From Acidobacteriota bacterium (lineage in GTDB: Bacteria > Actinomycetota > Acidimicrobiia > Acidimicrobiales > CADCSY01), in contig JAEKLB010000059.1 of the NCBI GenBank assembly GCA_019510095.1, forward strand, positions 1 to 38,594: a DNA stretch of 38,594 nt, written 5' to 3'. Below, piece by piece: positions 33,270 through 38,594 of this stretch. The notes below the pieces were generated by a model. It was not told the DNA's origin, made no database searches, and saw only the letters and a program-made list of their open reading frames with translations. Within the stretch, counting starts at the first letter, position 1. Each line of letters opens with the position of its first letter. A program made the position numbers and the translations under genes.

Positions 33270-35282
33270 GTGGAGGGCGTGCTCGATGGGTTGACCGACG
33301 CACAGGCGGAGGCCGTCACCAGCACAGGCGCGCCCCTGGTGATCCTCGCTGGGGCCGGATCGGGCAAGACCCGGGTCCTGACCCGCCGCATCGCCTACCG
33401 GGTCGCCGAGGGCAGCGCCGACGCCCGCCACGTGCTGGCCCTCACCTTCACCCGCAAGGCGGCCGGTGAGCTCCGCGGCCGCCTCGGCGCGCTCGGTGTG
33501 CGCGAGGGCGTCGCCGCCGGCACCTTCCACGCCATCGCCTACGCCCAGCTGCGCCAGCGGTGGGCCGATGCCGGCCAGGCGCCACCGACCCTGCTCGAGC
33601 GCAAGGTCGGCTTCCTCGCCCGTCTCCTCGGCCCCCGCGGGCGCCGCGACGCCACCGTCCAGCCGGTCGACCTGGTCGCCGAGATCGAATGGGCAAAGGC
33701 CCGCCTGGTCAGCCCGGCATCGTATGAGGCAGCGGTCGCGGCCGCTGGCCGGAAGCCGCCGATCTCGGCATCGGCCATGGCGGCGCTGTACGGGCGGTAC
33801 GAGGACGAGAAGCGGCGGCGCGGCGTGGTCGACTTCGACGACCTCCTCCTGCGGTGCATCGACTCGCTGGTGGCCGACCCTGCGTTCGCGGCAGCGCAGC
33901 GCTGGCGGTTCCGCCACCTGTTCGTCGACGAGTTCCAGGACGTCAACCCGGCCCAGGCGGCGTTGCTCGGCGCGTGGCGGGGCGACAACGCCGACCTGTG
34001 CGTGGTCGGCGACCCGAACCAGGCCATCTACGCCTGGAACGGCGCCGATCCGTCCCACCTCGTCGAGTTCGCCCGCCGGGAGCCCGGTGCCACCGTCGTG
34101 CGACTCGACGACAACTTCCGGTCGAGCCCGCAGATCCTGGCGGTGGCGGCCGGCGTCCTGGCCGGTGGCGGCGTGCGCACCGACCACCGACCGCACCGCC
34201 CCGACGGGCCGGTGCCGTCGATCCGCAACTACGGCTCCGACCGCGACGAGGCCCAGGGCATCGCCCGGGCCGTTCGCGGCAAGCGCCGCCCCGGCAGCGC
34301 GTGGTCGCGGATCGCGGTCCTGGTCCGCACCAATGCCCAGGCGGTGCTGCTCGAAGAGGCATTCCGCGCTGCCGGCATCCCATTCCGGGTCCGGGGCGGG
34401 GCGACCTTCCTGAAGCAGCCCGAGGTGCAGTCCGCCCTCGGCGAGATGGCCAGCACGCGCGGCGGCCTGGGCGCCGGCCTCGCCGATCTGGCGAGCGAGA
34501 TCGCCGAGCTCGGTGACGACGGTCCCGCTGCCGACCGGCGTGCGGTGCTGGCCGAGCTGGTGCGCCTCGGCCACGAGTACCTCACGCTCGATCCCTCGGC
34601 CGGGGTCGACGGGTTCACGGCCTGGCTCAGCGCGACAGTCGGGGGCGATGCCGGCGACAGCGGCGCCGACGCCGTGGAGATCGCCACCTTCCACGCCGCC
34701 AAGGGCCTCGAGTGGCCGGTGGTGTTCCTGGCCGGGCTCGAGCGGGGCCTGGTGCCGATCAGCCGGGCCAAGGGCGACGATGCCCTCGACGAGGAGCGGC
34801 GGTTGCTCTACGTCGCCGTCACCCGGGCCGAAGAGGAGCTGCACTGCTCGTGGGCCAAGGAGCGCACCTACGGCGAGCGCCGGCTGCCGCGCCAACCATC
34901 GCCCTGGCTCGACGACATCGAAGCGGCCCGGTCGGCCATCGCCGCTGGCGGATCGTTGCGCGACCAGCTCGACCGCATCCAGGAGGAGCGTCGCCGCCTG
35001 CGGGCGACCGATGGTCGCGGCAGCCGCCGCCCAGGCATCACCATCGGCGCCGACGCCGATCCGAACGTGCTGGCCGCCCTCAAGGCATGGCGCAGCGCCG
35101 CGGCCCGAGCTGCCGGCGTGCCGGCCTACGTGATCTTCCACGACACCACCCTCGCCGCAGTGGCCGAGGCTCGGCCCAGCACCCGCGTCGCGCTGCTCGC
35201 CCTCCCCGGTCTCGGTCCGGTGAAGGCGGAGCGCTACGGCGCCGACCTCCTCAGGGTCGTCGCCGAGCACCTCGCCTCCTGA
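33270..35282 (+). CDS. UvrD/PcrA-like (UvrD2-type) superfamily 1 helicase with C-terminal HRDC domain
   Basis: LTDAQAEAVTSTGAPLVILAGAGSGKTRVLTRRIAY, VDEFQDVNPAQ, GDPNQAIYAWNGAD, LEWPVVFLAGLERGLVP, RRLLYVAVTRAEEEL; C-terminal HRDC-like NVLAALKAWRSAAARAAGVPAYVIFHDTTLAAVAEARPSTRVALLALPGLGPVKAERYG. Confidence 0.93.
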   Translation: MEGVLDGLTDAQAEAVTSTGAPLVILAGAGSGKTRVLTRRIAYRVAEGSADARHVLALTFTRKAAGELRGRLGALGVREGVAAGTFHAIAYAQLRQRWADAGQAPPTLLERKVGFLARLLGPRGRRDATVQPVDLVAEIEWAKARLVSPASYEAAVAAAGRKPPISASAMAALYGRYEDEKRRRGVVDFDDLLLRCIDSLVADPAFAAAQRWRFRHLFVDEFQDVNPAQAALLGAWRGDNADLCVVGDPNQAIYAWNGADPSHLVEFARREPGATVVRLDDNFRSSPQILAVAAGVLAGGGVRTDHRPHRPDGPVPSIRNYGSDRDEAQGIARAVRGKRRPGSAWSRIAVLVRTNAQAVLLEEAFRAAGIPFRVRGGATFLKQPEVQSALGEMASTRGGLGAGLADLASEIAELGDDGPAADRRAVLAELVRLGHEYLTLDPSAGVDGFTAWLSATVGGDAGDSGADAVEIATFHAAKGLEWPVVFLAGLERGLVPISRAKGDDALDEERRLLYVAVTRAEEELHCSWAKERTYGERRLPRQPSPWLDDIEAARSAIAAGGSLRDQLDRIQEERRRLRATDGRGSRRPGITIGADADPNVLAALKAWRSAAARAAGVPAYVIFHDTTLAAVAEARPSTRVALLALPGLGPVKAERYGADLLRVVAEHLAS

Positions 35283-35390
35283 ATCCCCTGGTCATCGCCC
35301 CTGTTCGGCCGAGACATCGGTCACATCGGACCGGAAACGGCATCATCCCACTGCGCTGCGGGAAGGGCTGGTGCAACCGAGGAGGTGCCC

Positions 35391-35831
35391 ATGGCACTCG
35401 ACCTGACCGATCACCGGATCCGCGTGCTGCTGTGCGACGACGACGAGTCGGAGCTGCGGTCGATCGAGATGACCATCCGGCTCTCCAACCGGACCATCGA
35501 GCTGGTCGGCACGGCCACCTCGGCGACCGAGCTGCTGGCGCTGGCCAAGGACAAGGACAGCTACGACGTGGCCATCGTCGACCTCAACATGCCTCGCATC
35601 GACGGCCTCGAAGCGGCCCGGCGCTTGAAGGAGCAGTGTCCCGATCGCAAGGTCGTGATCCTGACCGCCCATGACGATCGCCGTGACGAGGTCGAGCGCA
35701 GCCCCGACGTCGACCTCTTCATCGACAAGATCGAGGTCGAGACGATCGATCACCGCCTGATGGAGCTGATGGGTCTGGCCGAGGCGAAGCGGGCCAAGGG
35801 CGGCTTCTTCAGCCGGCTCATCGCCCACTGA
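35391..35831 (+). CDS. Response regulator receiver-domain protein (orphan, CheY-like)
   Basis: IRVLLCDDDESELRSIEMTIR, DVAIVDLNMPRIDGLEAARRLK, VVILTAHDD; gaggaggt RBS upstream. Confidence 0.9.
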   Translation: MALDLTDHRIRVLLCDDDESELRSIEMTIRLSNRTIELVGTATSATELLALAKDKDSYDVAIVDLNMPRIDGLEAARRLKEQCPDRKVVILTAHDDRRDEVERSPDVDLFIDKIEVETIDHRLMELMGLAEAKRAKGGFFSRLIAH

Positions 35832-36603
35832 AGTCGGCGAACTGGGGGGCGTGGTCGGACGGCTTCGTGCCCTTGCGCGCGGTTCGGTCGATGAGGACGT
35901 ACTCGAGCCGGTCGGCCAGCGACGCACTGGCCAGCATCAGATCGATGCGCATGCCCCAGTGCTTGTGGAAGGCCCCCGCCTGGTAGTCCCACCACGTGTA
36001 GAGGCCGGGCTCGTCGTGCTGGGCTCGCAGGACGTCGTGGAGGCCCCACGCCTCGAGATCGGCGACGGCGGCCCGCTCTGGCTCGCTCACGTGCGTGCCA
36101 CCGTGACAGGCGGACGGATCCCAGACGTCGCGGTCGTCGGGCGCCACGTTGAAGTCACCACAGACCATGACGTCGGCGTCGGGACGAGCGACGAGATCGA
36201 CGTGACGGCGGAGCCGGGCGAGCCACCGAAGCTTGTGGTCGTACTGCTCATGGCCGACCACCCGCCCGTTGGGGACGTAGACGGTTGCCACCCGCACGCC
36301 GGCACACGTGGCCGTGAGCAGGCGAGCCTCGCGGTCGGGCTCGTCACCGTCGGCGAAGCCGTCGACGACGTCGTCGATGCCGACCTTCGACGCGATGGCG
36401 ACGCCGTTCCACCTGCCTTCGCTGTGGTGGACGACCTCGTAGCCCAGGGACGCGAACGACATCGACGGGAACGCGTCTGCGCCGACCTTCGTCTCCTGCA
36501 GGCAGAGCACGTCGGGCTTGGCATAGTCGATCCACTCCTCGACCTTCGGCAGGCGAGCCTTCAGGGAGTTGACGTTCCACGTCGCGATGCGCATGTCGGT
36601 CAT
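35818..36603 (-). CDS. xthA: Exodeoxyribonuclease III
   Basis: MRIATWNVNSLKARLPKVEEWIDYAKPDVLCLQETKV, GDFNVAPDDRDVWDP, RIDLMLAS, KPSDHAPQFADF. Confidence 0.95.
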   Translation of the reverse strand: MTDMRIATWNVNSLKARLPKVEEWIDYAKPDVLCLQETKVGADAFPSMSFASLGYEVVHHSEGRWNGVAIASKVGIDDVVDGFADGDEPDREARLLTATCAGVRVATVYVPNGRVVGHEQYDHKLRWLARLRRHVDLVARPDADVMVCGDFNVAPDDRDVWDPSACHGGTHVSEPERAAVADLEAWGLHDVLRAQHDEPGLYTWWDYQAGAFHKHWGMRIDLMLASASLADRLEYVLIDRTARKGTKPSDHAPQFADFSGR

Positions 36604-37532
36604 CAGAGGAGCGGCATGACCTCGGCAGCAACCAACGACAGGTGGTCGTGGTCATGGAGGTCGAGGGTCTGGAGGTACACGCGAGTGGCGCCGGCCTCCG
36701 CGTAGCGGCCGATCTTGTCGACGACCTCCGCGGGCGTGCCGGCCAGGCCGTTCTTCCGGAGCTCCTCCGGGCTCCTGCCGATGGCCGCTGCCCGCGCGGC
36801 CACCTGATCCTCTCCGCTGCCGCAGCACAGCACCAACGCAACAGAGAGGACCATCGACGCCGGATCGCGATCGGCTGCCTCGCATGCCTCGCGCACCCGC
36901 CGGCACTGGGCGCTGAAGCGCTCGAGCGAGAGGAAGCTGGCGTTGTACTCGTCGGCGAAGCGGGCGGCCAGCCGGGGCGTGCGCACCGGGCCGGAGCCAC
37001 CGACGATCACCGGTGGGCGAGGCCGCTGGTGGGGCTTCGGCAGGGCGGGACTGTCGACGAGTGCGTAGTGGTCGCCCTCGAAGGAGAACGACGAGCCGTC
37101 GGCTGCCTCCCACAAGCCGGTGATGATCGCCAGCTGCTCCTCGAGCCGAGCGAACCGCTCCGACTGTGGCGGGAACGGAATGCCATACGCCCGATGCTCG
37201 CTCTCGTACCAGCCGGTGCCCAGGCCCAGCTCGACCCGGCCGCCGCTCATGGCGTCGACCTGGGCCACCGAGATGGCGAGCACGCCTGGGAGGCGGAAGG
37301 TGGCAGCGCTGACCATCGTGCCCAGCCGGATCCGCTCGGTCTCGCGGGCGAGGCCGGCGAGGGTGATCCACGAATCGGTTGGGCCAGGCAACCCGCTGCC
37401 CTCGCCCATCTTCAGGTAGTGGTCGGACCGGAAGAAGGCGTCGTACCCGAGCGCCTCGGCGTGACGAGCCAGCGACAGCTGATCGTCATAGGAAGCGCCC
37501 TGCTGCGGTTCGACGAAGATGCGAAGGTCCAC
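36603..37532 (-). CDS. LLM-class F420-dependent oxidoreductase
   Basis: From GTG at 37532: (M)[117 protein letters not shown]. Confidence 0.92.
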   Translation of the reverse strand: MDLRIFVEPQQGASYDDQLSLARHAEALGYDAFFRSDHYLKMGEGSGLPGPTDSWITLAGLARETERIRLGTMVSAATFRLPGVLAISVAQVDAMSGGRVELGLGTGWYESEHRAYGIPFPPQSERFARLEEQLAIITGLWEAADGSSFSFEGDHYALVDSPALPKPHQRPRPPVIVGGSGPVRTPRLAARFADEYNASFLSLERFSAQCRRVREACEAADRDPASMVLSVALVLCCGSGEDQVAARAAAIGRSPEELRKNGLAGTPAEVVDKIGRYAEAGATRVYLQTLDLHDHDHLSLVAAEVMPLL

Positions 37533-37571
37533 CCCGAGAGTCTGGGGCAAAACCGCCGGGCAAAACGACGA

Positions 37572-37603
37572 ACGGGCGGAGCGACTGTCGTCGCCCCGCC
37601 CGT
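37572..37603 (-). terminator. Intrinsic terminator of the S1/H1-like gene
   Basis: Stem acgggcggagcgac/gtcgccccgcccgt (14 bp, one mismatch), tgtc loop; read on the minus strand it is followed by GTTTTGCCCGGCGGTTTTG. Confidence 0.75.
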
Positions 37604-37614
37604 CGAGTCGTGAG

Positions 37615-38594
37615 CTAGCGCCGGCGAGCGGGAGCCTTGCGGGCTGCCGTCTTACGAGCGGGAGCCTTCCGCGCTGCCGTCTTGCGTGCCGGAGCCTTGC
37701 GGGCTGCCGTCTTACGTGCCGGAGCCTTCTTGGCCGCGGCCTTCTTGCGAGCCGGAGCCTTCTTCGCCGCGGCCTTCTTACGAGCCGGAGCCTTCTTGGC
37801 CGCGGCCTTCTTACGAGCCGGAGCCTTCTTCGCCGCGGCCTTCTTACGAGCCGGAGCCTTCTTCGCCGCGGCCTTCTTACGGGCCGGAGCCTTCTTGGCA
37901 GCGGCCTTCTTACGAGCCGGCGCCTTCCGGGCAGTTGCCTTCTTGGCCGTAGCCTTCTTGGCCGGAGCCTTCTTCGCCGCGGCCTTCTTACGGGCCGGAG
38001 CCTTGCGGGCAGTTGCCTTCTTGGCCGGGGCCTTCTTGGCCGCGGCCTTCCTCGTGGGTGCCAGTGTGGCCTCGCTTTCGGGCTGTTCCGCCCCGGCCGC
38101 AACCGGGGCCTGATCCGCGTCGGTAGTGGCGCCACGCGGCGCCGCCGTCACGGTCTTGCTGGCCCTCGAGCGCCGCCGGCTCGAGGTCCGCTTCGTCGCC
38201 TCCGGCACCGCGCCGCTGTCGACCCCGGGAAGCCCGAGGTCGATGCCGCGGCGGGCGGCGTGGATGGCAGCAACGAAGAACTCACGGGACTCCCCGCGCG
38301 TCAACATCTCGCGCGCGCTGCGGGGAGGAGGCTCGCTCAGGAGCCGCAGGGGGGCGTAGCAACGGACGCCCGCGACATCGACGTAGGCACCATGGCTGGA
38401 GAACTCGGTCACCGTGCCGGTGACCACGCTCCCGGGCTGATGCTCGGCCACGAACTCGATGAAGGGCAGCGGTGCGTTGACGGCCTCGCCGGCGCCGCCG
38501 CCGCTCGGGGTCCTGTCGGCGCGGGAGGTGCCCGGGGCATCGACGGCGTCCAGGGAGTCCACGGCGTCGACTGCCTCGACTGCCGCGGCGGCAG
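37615..38594 (-). CDS. S1-like RNA-binding domain fused to histone H1/HupB-tail-like Lys/Ala/Pro/Arg repeats (likely continues past right edge)
   Basis: [34 protein letters not shown]...[19 protein letters not shown] (S1-like), then a ~150-residue [21 protein letters not shown] tail. Frame stays open to base 38594 ([21 protein letters not shown]). Confidence 0.85.
   Translation of the reverse strand, partial: AAAAVEAVDAVDSLDAVDAPGTSRADRTPSGGGAGEAVNAPLPFIEFVAEHQPGSVVTGTVTEFSSHGAYVDVAGVRCYAPLRLLSEPPPRSAREMLTRGESREFFVAAIHAARRGIDLGLPGVDSGAVPEATKRTSSRRRSRASKTVTAAPRGATTDADQAPVAAGAEQPESEATLAPTRKAAAKKAPAKKATARKAPARKKAAAKKAPAKKATAKKATARKAPARKKAAAKKAPARKKAAAKKAPARKKAAAKKAPARKKAAAKKAPARKKAAAKKAPARKKAAAKKAPARKTAARKAPARKTAARKAPARKTAARKAPARRR
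37620..38050 (-). repeat. In-frame tandem repeats: 30-bp units ([10 protein letters not shown]) then 33-bp units ([11 protein letters not shown]) and variants
   Basis: Visible periodicity of (gccggagccttgcgggctgccgtcttac) and (gccggagccttcttcgccgcggccttcttacga). Confidence 0.9.

Noticed and set aside
33135-35270. 711-aa minus-strand ORF, the longest in the track
   Set aside because: Antisense to the UvrD-like helicase; composition is typical of a mirror frame in high-GC DNA.
35283-35345. Possible sixth member of the hairpin family (cctgttcggcc ... ggaccggaaacgg)
   Set aside because: Arms match too weakly by eye; left to a covariance-model search.
37620-38050. Possible CRISPR-like array from regularly spaced repeats
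   Set aside because: Contiguous in-frame tandem coding repeats with no unique spacers.
37637-38113. + strand ORF with repeated [11 protein letters not shown], looking like a membrane repeat protein
   Set aside because: It is the reverse complement of the K/A/P/R repeat tail; the sense frame has the S1-like domain, a stop and a terminator.

Overview
High-GC actinobacterial chromosome segment, most like Acidimicrobiia judging by gene order, F420-dependent LLM proteins and codon bias (taxonomy is inference). The window is mostly housekeeping. The left half is a conserved DNA-repair, ribosome and lipid block: smc (cut by the left edge and absent from the ORF track), mutM, rnc, acpP, plsX, rpmF (59 aa, also absent from the track), yceD/DUF177, a DivIVA-like coiled coil, coaD, rsmD, recG, a DAK2/FakA-like gene and rpmB. 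Small accessory insertions interrupt it. The right half has thiD, thiL, GTP-PEPCK, an E1alpha/E1beta/stand-alone lipoyl-domain operon, an old-yellow-enzyme-type flavoprotein, three LLM/F420 oxidoreductases, PIG-L deacetylase, def, an ACT-domain protein, a UvrD-like helicase, an orphan response regulator, xthA, and an S1-domain protein with a long histone H1-like (K/A/P/R) repeat tail. I see no CRISPR array, tRNA, rRNA, transposase, prophage or recognisable defence island. The best leads are: (1) the S1 plus H1-like fusion; (2) at least five intergenic stem-loops sharing an outer CCGTTCTnTGkCG arm; (3) a DAK2/FakA gene with an apparent internal deletion and frameshift; (4) a 15-bp tandem duplication in a conserved motif of an LLM oxidoreductase; (5) E1 genes paired with a lone lipoyl domain and no E2 catalytic core. 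Most long ORFs in the six-frame track are antisense artefacts of high GC content.
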